From Alphaproteobacteria bacterium (GTDB lineage Bacteria > Pseudomonadota > Alphaproteobacteria > Micropepsales > Micropepsaceae), in contig JAGWZW010000009.1 in NCBI GenBank assembly GCA_018971835.1, forward strand, positions 1 through 60,958: a stretch of DNA of 60,958 nucleotides. The letters run 5' to 3'. This document shows positions 23,631 through 32,378 of the stretch, piece by piece (position 1 is the stretch's first letter; the number at the start of each line of letters is the position of its first letter). The notes under the pieces are model-generated. The model was not told where the DNA came from, did no database searches, and saw only the letters and a list, made by a program, of their open reading frames with translations. The translations under genes were made by a program, and so were the position numbers.

Positions 23631-24104
23631 ATGGAACGCATTCCCATGACGGCCGCGGGCTACAAGGCCCTGGAAGACGAACTCAACCACCTTAAGTCGG
23701 TGGAGCGTCCGGAGGTGATAAAGGCCATTGCCGAAGCGCGCGCGCATGGCGATCTCTCTGAGAATGCCGAATATCATGCCGCCAAAGAGCGCCAGGCCTT
23801 TATTGAGGGCCGCGTTATCGAATTGGAAGACATGATCGGCCGCGCCGACGTGATCGACGTCTCCAAACTCTCCGGCAATACGGTGAAGTTCGGCGCCACC
23901 GTCACATTGGTAGACGAGGACACTGACGAAGAGAAGAAATATCAAATCGTCGGCGACATGGAGGCCGATGCCAGAAAGGGCCGCATCTCCATCTCCAGCC
24001 CGATCGCGCGCGCGCTGATCGGAAAGGCCCCTGGCGATACCGTAGAAGTGGCTGCCCCCGGCGGTGCGCGCTCTTACGAAATCCTGAAGATCGCATTTGT
24101 CTGA
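23631..24104 (+). CDS. greA: Transcription elongation factor GreA
   Basis: GreA rescues backtracked RNA polymerase by stimulating transcript cleavage. The 157-residue protein has the normal length: an N-terminal coiled coil with the catalytic acidic tip [18 protein letters not shown] near residues 36-53, then the FKBP-like C-terminal domain ending [15 protein letters not shown]. The start MERIPMT matches the family. The gene lies 216 bases after carB; in that gap I see no gene or clear signal. Confidence 0.97.
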   Translation: MERIPMTAAGYKALEDELNHLKSVERPEVIKAIAEARAHGDLSENAEYHAAKERQAFIEGRVIELEDMIGRADVIDVSKLSGNTVKFGATVTLVDEDTDEEKKYQIVGDMEADARKGRISISSPIARALIGKAPGDTVEVAAPGGARSYEILKIAFV

Positions 24105-24109
24105 ATGAG

Positions 24110-24144
24110 GTGCGCAGCGCTCCATGAATGCAGAAGCACTGCGC
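24110..24144. terminator. Hairpin between convergent greA and a small secreted-protein gene
   Basis: TGCGCAG at 24110-24116 pairs with CTGCGCA at 24138-24144; the stem can extend through GCT/AGC with one mismatch. It sits just after the greA stop and just before the stop of the opposite gene, a place for a bidirectional terminator. There is no T-tract, so this is tentative. Confidence 0.35.
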
Positions 24145-24165
24145 ATATCACGGCGGAAACCGTCC

Positions 24166-24480
24166 TCAGCTAGACTTTTCGAACCGGATCGGAACCTTTA
24201 CCGAACCCGTCTTGTCGCCGATAGGAAGAATGTCGGCCACGCAAATAGCTGCCTTATCGAAGCCGTTCGCAGGCGACGGAGCATCGGTCACCTTGCAGTC
24301 GGACAGTTTGCCGTTTGCAGCCGTGCATTGCAGCATCACGCTAACTGACTGTTGATTATTTGCATATTTCGAGACGCAATCCCTAAACTGACTGGCCAGA
24401 TCTCCGGCAAGAGCCGGCTCGGCTGCCATCATTATTCCGGCTGCGCCGACGACCGCCGCAATGAGTTTCCTTGAAAGCAT
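24166..24480 (-). CDS. Small secreted protein resembling a lone TonB C-terminal domain
   Basis: The 104-residue precursor has a signal peptide (residues 1-25, ending EPALAG). The mature 79 residues carry four Cys and the pattern LQCTAANGKLSDCKVTD...GFDKAAICVA...VKVPIRF, which resembles the strand-helix-strand of TonB C-terminal domains. Unlike TonB it has no membrane anchor or proline-rich linker, so it should be free in the periplasm. I am unsure of the fold assignment. It converges on greA and is divergent from the chemoreceptor gene. Confidence 0.6.
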   Translation of the reverse strand: MLSRKLIAAVVGAAGIMMAAEPALAGDLASQFRDCVSKYANNQQSVSVMLQCTAANGKLSDCKVTDAPSPANGFDKAAICVADILPIGDKTGSVKVPIRFEKSS

Positions 24481-24784
24481 CTTGGAGCCCCCGTTCTGTT
24501 CCCGTGATTACTTGAACTTCATTTTCACATTTGCCGGTCATGTCACCGAGCACGAGCGCAGCGTTGCATTTGCCCGTTAAAAAATGGTGATCAGCCCCCC
24601 GCGGCATCTCATAATCACCAATGAATAGTTTACATAACCGCGAACTCGCCCTTCGGGCCGCGCAAAAGACCGCTTCCTTGCAATTTCTTCGACGAAAAAG
24701 CGCCGGAGTTAAGCAAATGGTCAGTCTCAACCGTCAAATTCGTCTCTTGCCGGGTTCGACCGGCGGAACTATCCGGGGGATGCT
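24481..24784. other. Intergenic region upstream of the chemoreceptor gene
   Basis: These 304 bases separate two divergent genes and presumably hold both promoters. I see no gene. A 7-bp inverted repeat (TGGTGAT at 24585, ATCACCA at 24614) is too short and widely spaced to interpret. Confidence 0.5.
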
Positions 24785-26722
24785 GTGAAATATTTTCGCC
24801 TGGCCGATCAGCCGCTACTCATCAAAATCGCCTTCGCGCCAGGCCTGGCGTTGCTGATGCTGGCCGCGATGGCGGCGGGGTCCATTTACCTGCAGAAGAA
24901 TGAAGCCAGCGAGCTGCAGAGGGTCGTGAACGTCGAAATGGCGCGCAGCCTGCAGATGCAGGACATCGCCGGCCGGATCGCGGATGCGCACGGACAACTT
25001 TATCTGTTGCTGACGCATCAAGCCGGCAAGATCGACACAGGCAAAATCGCCGCACAGAGCAAGACCCTTGTCGCCAATCTTGCCTCGATCGAGAAACTGC
25101 TGAAGAAGGTCAGCGCCGGTTCGCCACCGGCGCAACGGCAACAGTTTGCGAAGCTGCAGAAGCAACTCGACGAAACCCGAAGCGCCGTCGATCTGGTCGG
25201 CAGCATGATGACCGCAGATTTCTCGGCAGCCGTTAGCTTCATCGACCCGTTTGAGCAAAGCTACCGGCAGATGGTAGCCACCCTTGGCCAGGTCGTCGAT
25301 GCCACCCGGAAAGCCACAGTCAAGCGCGCCCTGGAAAGCCAGACTCGCGCGCAGGAGATGGAGATCATCTCGGTGACCACCGCCCTGCTCACTCTCCTGC
25401 TGGTGGGCGCCCTGGCCACATTGAGCGTTCTGGCAACCAGAGCGGACGTGCGCAAGATCGCCGGAGCGACGGAGACCCTTGCCGGCGGAGATAACGACAT
25501 CGATCTGGGGGCCTTGGCCCGCAAGGACGAATTCGGAGCAATTATCCGCTCGCTGACGATATTCCGTGATAATCAGGTTCGTATGATACGCATGCGGCAG
25601 GAACAGGAAGAAGCCAGAGCGGCAACCACCAGGGAACAAAAACATGTGGTGTCTTCGCTCGCGGCTGCGTTGGATCATCTGGCAGGCGGCGATCTCACCT
25701 TCCGCCTGAATGAAGAGTTTTCCGGCGAATATGCCAAACTGCGCGAGGATTTCAACGCAGCCATCAAGCGGCTCGACGACACGCTATGCCTGATCTGGCA
25801 GGTCACTACCAATGTACAGACTGGTTCCGCAGAGATCACCCAGGCTGCGGACGACCTTTCCCGCCGCACCGAACACCAAGCGGCAACCCTTGAGCAGACT
25901 GCTGCCACACTAGACGAGATCACCGCAACGGTGAAGAAGACGGCAGATGGTGCATTGCATGCGCGTCAGGCCGTCGCTACCGCGAAGGACGATGCTGTTC
26001 GCTCAGGACAAGTCGTTGATGATGCGGTGCAGGCGATGCACGAGATCGAAACCTCGGCCGGGCAAATCGGCCAGATCGTGAGTGTTATCGATGAGATCGC
26101 CTTTCAGACCAATCTTCTGGCGCTCAATGCCGGTGTGGAAGCCGCGCGCGCAGGGGATGCCGGCAAGGGCTTTGCCGTGGTTGCCAGCGAAGTACGGGCG
26201 CTCTCGCAACGCTCGGCCGGTGCCGCCCGGGAAATCAAGTCGCTCATCAATACATCCACGACCAAAGTCACTCAGGGTGTGAACCTTGTCGGCGAAGCCG
26301 GCAGCGCATTGATGCGCATCGTCTCGCAGGTATCCGATATCAACGATTCGATCGATCAGATCGCCGCCTCCGCTCAGGAAGAGGCGACCAGTGTTGCACA
26401 AGTAAACATCGCGATCACTGATATGGACAACTTCACCCAGCAAAACGCTGCGATGGTGGAGCAATCAACGGCAGCCAGCCATTCGCTTGCGGGTGAGGCC
26501 GACGAACTGGTGAGCCTGCTGGGCGGCTTCCGCGTCACGGCAACCAGATTGCAAGAGGGCAAAGTCGCGCCGGCCCGCCCGGCTGCAGCGCGCAAAGCGC
26601 CCCCCTCGCCGGTCAGGTCTACGCCGGCGGCCAGACCGGCGCTGAAGGCGACGAGCCGCGCCGGCAAGGCGCTGGCCAAAGCGCCGGATTCCGCGCCGCA
26701 GGACGACTGGCAGGAGTTCTAA
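24785..26722 (+). CDS. Methyl-accepting chemotaxis protein with a CheR/CheB tether
   Basis: The 645-residue receptor begins at GTG. It has a membrane helix at about 12-36, a helical periplasmic sensor domain (about 37-192, rich in Gln, Lys and Leu, four-helix-bundle type), a second helix at about 195-218, HAMP, and the cytoplasmic signalling hairpin. The hairpin tip [21 protein letters not shown] near residue 440 is the CheA/CheW contact. After an Ala/Pro-rich linker the protein ends DWQEF, matching the aromatic-x-x-aromatic pentapeptide that docks CheR and CheB. No che genes are in the window. Confidence 0.95.
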   Translation: MKYFRLADQPLLIKIAFAPGLALLMLAAMAAGSIYLQKNEASELQRVVNVEMARSLQMQDIAGRIADAHGQLYLLLTHQAGKIDTGKIAAQSKTLVANLASIEKLLKKVSAGSPPAQRQQFAKLQKQLDETRSAVDLVGSMMTADFSAAVSFIDPFEQSYRQMVATLGQVVDATRKATVKRALESQTRAQEMEIISVTTALLTLLLVGALATLSVLATRADVRKIAGATETLAGGDNDIDLGALARKDEFGAIIRSLTIFRDNQVRMIRMRQEQEEARAATTREQKHVVSSLAAALDHLAGGDLTFRLNEEFSGEYAKLREDFNAAIKRLDDTLCLIWQVTTNVQTGSAEITQAADDLSRRTEHQAATLEQTAATLDEITATVKKTADGALHARQAVATAKDDAVRSGQVVDDAVQAMHEIETSAGQIGQIVSVIDEIAFQTNLLALNAGVEAARAGDAGKGFAVVASEVRALSQRSAGAAREIKSLINTSTTKVTQGVNLVGEAGSALMRIVSQVSDINDSIDQIAASAQEEATSVAQVNIAITDMDNFTQQNAAMVEQSTAASHSLAGEADELVSLLGGFRVTATRLQEGKVAPARPAAARKAPPSPVRSTPAARPALKATSRAGKALAKAPDSAPQDDWQEF

Positions 26723-26736
26723 AACCTTGATCCGGG

Positions 26737-26764
26737 GCAGAGGCGGCCTCGAAACCGCCTCTGC
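26737..26764 (+). terminator. Strong hairpin after the chemoreceptor gene
   Basis: A perfect 10-bp GC stem, GCAGAGGCGG with CCGCCTCTGC, with an 8-base loop lies 15 bases after the stop codon. It is not followed by Ts, so it may act as a transcript-stabilising end or a weak terminator ahead of chvI. Confidence 0.4.
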
Positions 26765-26846
26765 GCGCCGGCGGACCGCTGGACGCCGGGTTTTGCATTA
26801 CCCCCCTTCTCCTTGTATTAAGGGGCAGAAGGTCCGGATCAAGATT

Positions 26847-27548
26847 ATGCCTACCATTGCTCTCGTCGATGATGACAAGAACATCCTCACGTCCGTCAGC
26901 ATGCTGCTGGAACAGGAGGGCTACCACGTCCGCGCTTTTTCGGACGGCGCTTCAGCCCTGACCGCGCTGTCGGCGACGCCCCCCGATCTGGCAATTCTCG
27001 ACATCAAGATGCCGCGTATGGACGGGCTCGAACTACTGCGACGCCTCAAGCAGCACAATACCGAACTGCCGGTGATCTTTCTCACGTCCAAGGACGAGGA
27101 GATCGACGAACTGATGGGCCTGAACGCTGGCGCCGACGACTACATCAAGAAGCCGTTCTCTCAGCGCCTTCTGCTGGAGCGCGTGAAGGCCGTCCTGCGC
27201 CGCGCCGAGGGGCACAAGGCCGCCACTGGCGGCGAAACCAAGAAAGAGGCGCTGGTGCGCGGTAAACTAGCGCTCGATCCACAGCGCCACGAATGCACCT
27301 GGAACGAAAAACCCGTGCGTCTTACCGTAACCGAATTCCTGATCCTGCAATGCCTTGCCCAGCGCCCGGGCTTCGTGAAGAGCCGCGACAATCTGATGGA
27401 TGCGGCCTATGACGACCAGGTCTATGTCGACGACCGTACTATCGACAGCCACATCAAGCGCTTGCGCAAGAAATTCAAGGCGGTGGACGACAGCTTTGAC
27501 GCCATCGAAACCCTTTATGGCGTGGGCTACCGCTACCGTGAGACCTGA
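26847..27548 (+). CDS. chvI: Response regulator ChvI
   Basis: This OmpR-type regulator of 233 residues has a receiver domain with the acidic pocket DDD (8-10), phospho-acceptor Asp52 in [11 protein letters not shown], Thr in FLTSKDEE and Lys in KKPF. The winged-helix output domain ends [11 protein letters not shown]. The set of motifs and the gene order chvI-chvG-hprK mark it as the alphaproteobacterial ChvI/ExoS partner that controls envelope and acid responses. The ATG at 26847 removes a non-conserved 40-residue upstream tail. Confidence 0.93.
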   Translation: MPTIALVDDDKNILTSVSMLLEQEGYHVRAFSDGASALTALSATPPDLAILDIKMPRMDGLELLRRLKQHNTELPVIFLTSKDEEIDELMGLNAGADDYIKKPFSQRLLLERVKAVLRRAEGHKAATGGETKKEALVRGKLALDPQRHECTWNEKPVRLTVTEFLILQCLAQRPGFVKSRDNLMDAAYDDQVYVDDRTIDSHIKRLRKKFKAVDDSFDAIETLYGVGYRYRET

Positions 27549-27569
27549 GCGGCGCCGGCGCGATTGCGC

Positions 27570-29219
27570 ATGACCGCGCCTCGCAGCTTCCAGCACGGCG
27601 AGCGCCGCCTGTTCTTTGGCCATCCTGCCCCCGGAGGCGGACGGCGCCGGCGCTTTTCAGCACTGACGCGGCGCATTCTGTTCTTCAACGCCATCGTACT
27701 GCTGTTCCTGTTCGGCGGCGTGATTCTTGTTCAGTCCACCCGTGTCGGCCTGATCGACGAGCGTCTTGCCGGTATCAAGCAGCAGGCGCTGATCGTCGCC
27801 GGGACGTTGGCCGAATATACTACCGACGAAAACACGCGCTCAATCAAGACCGACGAAGCCGAACCGTTGCTGCGCCAACTCATCGCACCCACCTCACTGC
27901 GCGCGCGACTATATGGCACCGATGGCAGGCTCGAAGTGGATACCCGCAACTTGCTCGCCCGCAACATAGTGCAGACTTATCCGCTGCCGCCTATTGATTT
28001 CTGGAGCCAAGTCGGGCGGGCGATCGAACGAGTCTACAATGGAATGATGGGCGTGCGCCCGTTCGTTAAGCTCGACCCCTATTTTGAGGCGGGCAAGGAC
28101 GGCCGAGTTTATTCCGAAGTCGTCGATGCCCTGAGCGGAAAAATCGGCGCCAAGGAACGCGTGGACGAGCGCAACCGGCTGGTGCTTTCGGTTGCCGTGC
28201 CAGTTCAACGGTTCCGTACAATCTACGGCGTACTCATGGTGTCCACCGAGGGTGGCGACATCGACGACGTCTTGCGCGAAGAACGCGCAACACTGATGGA
28301 AGTGTTCCTGGTCGGTTTTATCGTCATGCTGATTTCGTCGCTCTATCTGTCCGGCTTCATCGCCGAGCCCATCCGGCGCCTGGCCGCTGCTGCCGACCGC
28401 GTGCGTCATGGCCGCGCCGGGCGCGAAACCATTCCGGTCATGAACGACCGGAATGACGAGATCGGCGAGCTGGCAGATAGCCTTTCGGCTATGACGCGCG
28501 CGCTCTACGAGCGCATAGATTCCATTGAAAGCTTTGCGGCCGACGTGGCCCACGAACTCAAGAACCCGCTGACGTCGCTCAAAAGTGCCATCGAGATGCT
28601 GATGCGCACCAAGGACGACGAGGCCAAGGCCCGCCTTATGGACATCCTGCGCAACGACATCAAGCGGATCGATCGGCTGATCACTGATATCTCGCAAGCC
28701 TCGCGCATCGATGCCGAGCTGAGCCGCGAACCGGTCGAGCCAGTAAACATTGCTCATCTGCTTGAAACCATCGTCGAGATCTATGGCTACACAACGCTGC
28801 CGCGCGGCGTCTCGGTTGCGCTGCAGCTCGATCTGCCACATGGCGCCCAAGTGCTGGGGCGAAGTGAGCGCCTTGGGCAGATTTTCCGCAACCTGATCGA
28901 TAACGCTATTTCCTTCAGCCCGGACAACGGAACAGTGACGGTGTCCGCGAAGGCGGCCCTCAACTTCGTGCGCATAGAAGTGGACGACGAAGGCCCGGGT
29001 GTTCCACCGGAGAACCTCGAAACCATCTTCAGCCGCTTCTACACCGAGCGCCCGGCCGAACAGGATTTTGGCCGCAATTCGGGGCTTGGCCTCTCCATCG
29101 CACGCCAGATCGTCGAGGGCGCAGGCGGGCGCATCTGGGCCGAGAATCGCAAGGCCGAATCCGGCGAGACGGCCGGCGCCCGCTTTGTCGTCGAACTGCC
29201 CCTGCCCCGCGATGGCTGA
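27570..29219 (+). CDS. chvG: Sensor histidine kinase ChvG (ExoS)
   Basis: The 549-residue inner-membrane kinase has a helix near residues 32-54, a periplasmic domain of about 200 residues, a second helix near 242-262, HAMP, the H-box FAADVAHELKNPLTSLKS near residue 327, and the ATPase boxes NLIDNAISFSP, DEGPGV and GLGLSIARQI. It follows chvI by 21 bases and overlaps hprK by 8. In relatives the periplasmic regulator ExoR represses ChvG; no exoR is seen here. Confidence 0.93.
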   Translation: MTAPRSFQHGERRLFFGHPAPGGGRRRRFSALTRRILFFNAIVLLFLFGGVILVQSTRVGLIDERLAGIKQQALIVAGTLAEYTTDENTRSIKTDEAEPLLRQLIAPTSLRARLYGTDGRLEVDTRNLLARNIVQTYPLPPIDFWSQVGRAIERVYNGMMGVRPFVKLDPYFEAGKDGRVYSEVVDALSGKIGAKERVDERNRLVLSVAVPVQRFRTIYGVLMVSTEGGDIDDVLREERATLMEVFLVGFIVMLISSLYLSGFIAEPIRRLAAAADRVRHGRAGRETIPVMNDRNDEIGELADSLSAMTRALYERIDSIESFAADVAHELKNPLTSLKSAIEMLMRTKDDEAKARLMDILRNDIKRIDRLITDISQASRIDAELSREPVEPVNIAHLLETIVEIYGYTTLPRGVSVALQLDLPHGAQVLGRSERLGQIFRNLIDNAISFSPDNGTVTVSAKAALNFVRIEVDDEGPGVPPENLETIFSRFYTERPAEQDFGRNSGLGLSIARQIVEGAGGRIWAENRKAESGETAGARFVVELPLPRDG

Positions 29220-29748
29220 GCGCACGGCCAATATCCACGCCGGCTGTGTCCGGCTGGCCCGCGCGGCGGCAGCTTTCGGCGCTCCGGAAGAAGCCGGAGT
29301 GCTCGTTCTGGGCAAAAGCGGGTCTGGCAAGTCCGATCTCATGCTGCGCCTGATGGCGGCGGGGGCAGAACTGGTGGCGGACGACCGCACCGACTTGACG
29401 GCCAAGTACGGTAGGCTCTCTGCCGCTCCCCCACCGGCTCTGGCCGGGCTGATGGAGGTGCGCGGGCTCGGCGTTCTGGCGCTGCCCCATTGTCCGTGCA
29501 CCCCCGTGACGCTGGTGGTCGAACTGACACCTGGGATATCCCCGCCCCGCTTGCCCGAGCCGGAACGCTGGCGTCCGCCAGAACTGCTTGCTTTCCCACA
29601 AGAATCCTGGCCGCCATTGATCCGTTTGGACCCTTTCGAGGCAGCCGCCCAAGCAAAGGTTGTGGCAGCGGTGGCCGCTTTCGCTCATGCTTTGTTTCGC
29701 CACGGCCTGCCCTCCTTTGGAGGGGCTTCCATCCGGCGTCAGCCCTGA
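29212..29748 (+). CDS. hprK: Short-form HPr kinase/phosphorylase
   Basis: This 178-residue enzyme phosphorylates the regulatory Ser of HPr. It is the truncated alphaproteobacterial form: only the kinase domain remains, with Walker A GKSGSGKS at residues 34-41 and LVADDRTDL just after. The N-terminal domain of the Gram-positive enzyme is absent. Its ATG lies within the end of chvG, so it is coupled to the kinase. It is followed by EIIA and HPr genes, its presumed partners. Confidence 0.9.
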   Translation: MAERTANIHAGCVRLARAAAAFGAPEEAGVLVLGKSGSGKSDLMLRLMAAGAELVADDRTDLTAKYGRLSAAPPPALAGLMEVRGLGVLALPHCPCTPVTLVVELTPGISPPRLPEPERWRPPELLAFPQESWPPLIRLDPFEAAAQAKVVAAVAAFAHALFRHGLPSFGGASIRRQP

Positions 29749-29784
29749 TATCGTCCCCCACCCTGGAACTTTTTGCATCAGATC

Positions 29785-30189
29785 ATGATCGGTATCGTCA
29801 TCGTCACCCACGGCCGTCTAGCCCAAGAATTCATCTCGGCGATGGAGCATATGGTCGGCCCCCAGACCCATCTGCGCGCAGTGTGCATCGGCCCGGAGGA
29901 CGACATCGAGCGGCGTCGGCGCGAGATCGCCGCCGCCGCCAAATCGGTAGACATGGGCGACGGCGTGGTGCTTGTCACAGACATGTATGGCGGCACGCCC
30001 TGCAACCTCGCGCTCACGCTGCTCGACCGAGGCAAGATCGAAGTGCTCGCTGGTGCCAACCTGCCCAGCTTGATCAAGCTCGTGGACGTGCGCGCCAAGC
30101 TACCGCTTGACAAGGCAGTGAAGGAAGCTATCGACGCCGGACGTAAATATATGCGTGCCGGTTCCGCCGACCTGGTGGGCGGAGCGTGA
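29785..30189 (+). CDS. PTS EIIA component, mannose family
   Basis: The 134-residue protein is a cytoplasmic EIIA of the mannose/fructose type. His9 in IVTHG is the expected phosphorylation site, and DMYGGTPCNLALTLL near residue 67 is the family core. In many alphaproteobacteria this protein belongs to an incomplete regulatory PTS without a sugar permease. The ATG at 29785 is preferred over the upstream TTG. It lies 36 bases after hprK and 4 before the HPr gene. Confidence 0.92.
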   Translation: MIGIVIVTHGRLAQEFISAMEHMVGPQTHLRAVCIGPEDDIERRRREIAAAAKSVDMGDGVVLVTDMYGGTPCNLALTLLDRGKIEVLAGANLPSLIKLVDVRAKLPLDKAVKEAIDAGRKYMRAGSADLVGGA

Positions 30190-30193
30190 AGCG

Positions 30194-30475
30194 ATGGACA
30201 GGCCGCAGCGCCGCCATGAAGTGGCGACGATTCCCAACAAGCGTGGCCTTCATGCCCGCGCCTCAGCCAAGCTGGTAGAAGCGGCAGCACGCTTCCAGTC
30301 CCAGATCACTGTGACCAAGGACGGGCAATGTGTCGACGCCCGTTCCATCATGGGGCTGATGATGCTGGCGGCAAGCCAGGGTACAAAGATCGAAATCGAC
30401 GCCGAAGGCCCTGATGCTGACGAGGCCATGACCGCCATCCTTGCTCTCATCGCGGCCAAGTTCGGCGAGGATTGA
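30194..30475 (+). CDS. ptsH: HPr phosphocarrier protein
   Basis: The 93-residue HPr carries both control sites: His20 in NKRGLHARASAKLV (the EI-dependent site) and Ser51 in RSIMGLMMLAAS (the HprK target). It ends the chvI-chvG-hprK-EIIA-HPr operon. Enzyme I (ptsP or ptsI), which feeds phosphate to it, is not in the window. The start at 30194 gives a short basic N-terminal tail. Confidence 0.93.
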   Translation: MDRPQRRHEVATIPNKRGLHARASAKLVEAAARFQSQITVTKDGQCVDARSIMGLMMLAASQGTKIEIDAEGPDADEAMTAILALIAAKFGED

Positions 30476-30614
30476 CACACCGCATCCAGCGAATTTGCAT
30501 CGAAATTGCCGAAATTTCCCCGCGCGCCCTTCATGCCCCAGCAAGCGCCGCCGCGTTACATAATCTCCAGAGTAATTCTTTGCGTTACGGCGTCGCATAC
30601 GGAGAGGGCGCAAG

Positions 30615-31508
30615 ATGCATGTTCTGGTGCTGGCATCGCAGAAGGGCGGATCGGGAAAGACCACGCTCTCTGGTCATCTGGCCGTGGAAGCGCAAAAAGC
30701 GGGCGTTGGGTCGGTTGCCCTGATCGACACCGATCCGCAGGGCAGCCTCTCGCACTGGTGGAACGCGCGTGCCGCGCGCGCTCCCCTGTTCGCAAAAGTC
30801 GGTCTGTTCGAGTTGGGCGAGGCACTGGAGCATCTTCAGCGATCCGGGATTCGCCTGGCAGTGATAGATACGCCGCCCGCCATCACCGAATCCATCTCGC
30901 ATGTCATCGGCCATGCAGATCTGGTGATTCTGCCGACGCGGCCCAGCCCGCACGACCTGCGCGCAGTCGGCGCCACTGTGGACATCGCCGACCGCCACGG
31001 TAAGCCAGTGTTGTTTGTCATCAACGCCGCCACACCGCGCGCCCGCATCACTGGCGAAGCGGCTGTAGCCCTGTCGCAGCACGGCACGGTGGCTCCGGTT
31101 ACGGTCCATCATCGTGTCGATTTTGCCGCTTCCATGATAGACGGACGCACCGTGGGCGAAGTAGCAGCCAAATCGGCCTCGGCCAGAGAGGTCCGTGAGT
31201 TATGGATTTACGTACAGGGACGGTTGGCACGGCTCAAGCACGACGCGGCGTTCGCACCCGAAATCGTGCCGCAGAGTTTTGCCGTCAGTGGCCTATCGCC
31301 TGCAGATGCGACAGATATGCCTGAAGGCACAGACATCTCGGATTCGTCTGAGATGCCCGATCCGCCTCCCCCGCCGATGCCAGAACCTTACGTCGGCATC
31401 GAGCGCCGCTCCGGTCATGACCGGCGCCATCCGCCCGGCGAGCCGCCTGGTTTCGGCAACCGCCGCATTCAGCCCTTCGGCCGGCGCAGCACCGATCATT
31501 CCTATTGA
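30615..31508 (+). CDS. ParA-like ATPase with a basic C-terminal tail
   Basis: The 297-residue protein is a deviant-Walker P-loop ATPase of the ParA/MinD class: KGGSGKTT at 10-17, LIDTDPQGSLSHWW near 38, and VIDTPPAI near 85. The first 210 residues are the ATPase. The rest is a Pro/Asp-rich linker and a basic tail with repeated RR motifs (GIERRSGHDRR, GNRR, GRRSTD). It is not beside parB or the origin, so it more likely positions a plasmid-like or protein cargo than the chromosome. A small gene follows after 11 bases. Confidence 0.85.
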   Translation: MHVLVLASQKGGSGKTTLSGHLAVEAQKAGVGSVALIDTDPQGSLSHWWNARAARAPLFAKVGLFELGEALEHLQRSGIRLAVIDTPPAITESISHVIGHADLVILPTRPSPHDLRAVGATVDIADRHGKPVLFVINAATPRARITGEAAVALSQHGTVAPVTVHHRVDFAASMIDGRTVGEVAAKSASAREVRELWIYVQGRLARLKHDAAFAPEIVPQSFAVSGLSPADATDMPEGTDISDSSEMPDPPPPPMPEPYVGIERRSGHDRRHPPGEPPGFGNRRIQPFGRRSTDHSY

Positions 31509-31519
31509 GAGACCGCGCA

Positions 31520-31879
31520 ATGAGTTCCGCAAAATTTGCTGCAATGACCGCAAGCCTTCTAGCCCGCAAGGGTGACGCCGCTCCATCACTGGTCGCGCCG
31601 GCTATAACTCTGCCGCGCCCGGCACTGGTGACGTGCAAGGTGCAGCCGGCTGCGCCAGAGCCGCCCCCATTTCCGAAAACCGAACAGTCCGACCGGTTGC
31701 GCCGCATCGTGGTGTCTATTACCCAGGATGAACTGGAGAAACTCGGTATCGCCGCCATCAAGAAGGGTATCAGCCGCCATGACATCGTGCGCGGCGCACT
31801 CGAGGAATATTTCCGCAAGCTTGCCGCGGAACTGCCACAGCCCTGCGCCTGCATGGACGGCGGAGCCTGCCGTTGTTAG
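31520..31879 (+). CDS. Small partner of the ParA-like protein, possible RHH fold, Cys-rich tail
   Basis: I do not recognise this 119-residue protein by name. Residues 1-60 are low in complexity, rich in Ala and Pro. Residues about 61-100 (RRIVVSITQDELEKLGIAAIKKGISRHDIVRGALEEYF) have a strand-helix-helix pattern like ribbon-helix-helix proteins. The end carries five Cys (CACMDGGACRC), a possible metal site. It follows the ParA-like gene by 11 bases, as partition partners often do, and overlaps the opposite gene's stop by four bases. Confidence 0.7.
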   Translation: MSSAKFAAMTASLLARKGDAAPSLVAPAITLPRPALVTCKVQPAAPEPPPFPKTEQSDRLRRIVVSITQDELEKLGIAAIKKGISRHDIVRGALEEYFRKLAAELPQPCACMDGGACRC

Positions 31880-32376
31880 CCCATCGGTGGCGTGTCTCCC
31901 GAACCGGGTTTTGTACCTAGCTTTCTGTGCATGTTGCCCGCAGCGCGAGCCAGAGCATTGCGGGCCCTTCCCCGAGTCGCGCCGCTCTCGCGGCGTATCT
32001 GGTCGATGGCATGATCCACTGCGTCCTTCACACCCGCCGCAGTGCCGCCTTTCTCATACTCGCGCAGGATGACGCTTTCGAGCCGCGCGATCGCGGCATC
32101 AATGGTGAAATCGTGCCCCGGCCCATCGCCGCGCTCGATCACACTATAGAGATCAATGATCTTTTCGCTGTGCAGTCCCCATTTGAGCACTGTGTAAAAC
32201 AGCACGCCTTCGCGCTCGCCGTTGAAGACAAGATCGATTGCCGCGGCGATCAACGACACCGGTACCAACGCAAAATCGCGCAAATTGTCGAGCGCCAGCT
32301 TGAACTGGAACACAGCAACATCGCGCAGAAACCGCCAGCGCGCATAAGGATCGTGTGGAGGCGAAGCGTCCGGCAT
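31876..32376 (-). CDS. Conserved protein of unknown function
   Basis: The 166-residue protein has the pattern YARWRFLRDVAVFQFKLALDNLRDFALVPVSLIAAAIDLV, an amphipathic or membrane-associated helix pair, then GVLFYTVLKWGLHSEKIIDLYS and a basic C-terminal tail. I recall similar small proteins beside DUF2461 genes but cannot name a family. The ATG at 32376 lies 2 bases after the DUF2461 stop, so the two are an operon. Confidence 0.65.
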   Translation of the reverse strand: MPDASPPHDPYARWRFLRDVAVFQFKLALDNLRDFALVPVSLIAAAIDLVFNGEREGVLFYTVLKWGLHSEKIIDLYSVIERGDGPGHDFTIDAAIARLESVILREYEKGGTAAGVKDAVDHAIDQIRRESGATRGRARNALARAAGNMHRKLGTKPGSGDTPPMG

Positions 32377-32378
32377 GG

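Noticed and set aside
24585..24620. Inverted repeat TGGTGAT/ATCACCA
   Set aside because: Seven-base arms 22 bases apart are expected by chance in a region this size.
27909..29501. 530-codon minus-strand frame opposite chvG/hprK
   Set aside because: No recognisable domain; chvG and hprK motifs on the other strand are unmistakable.
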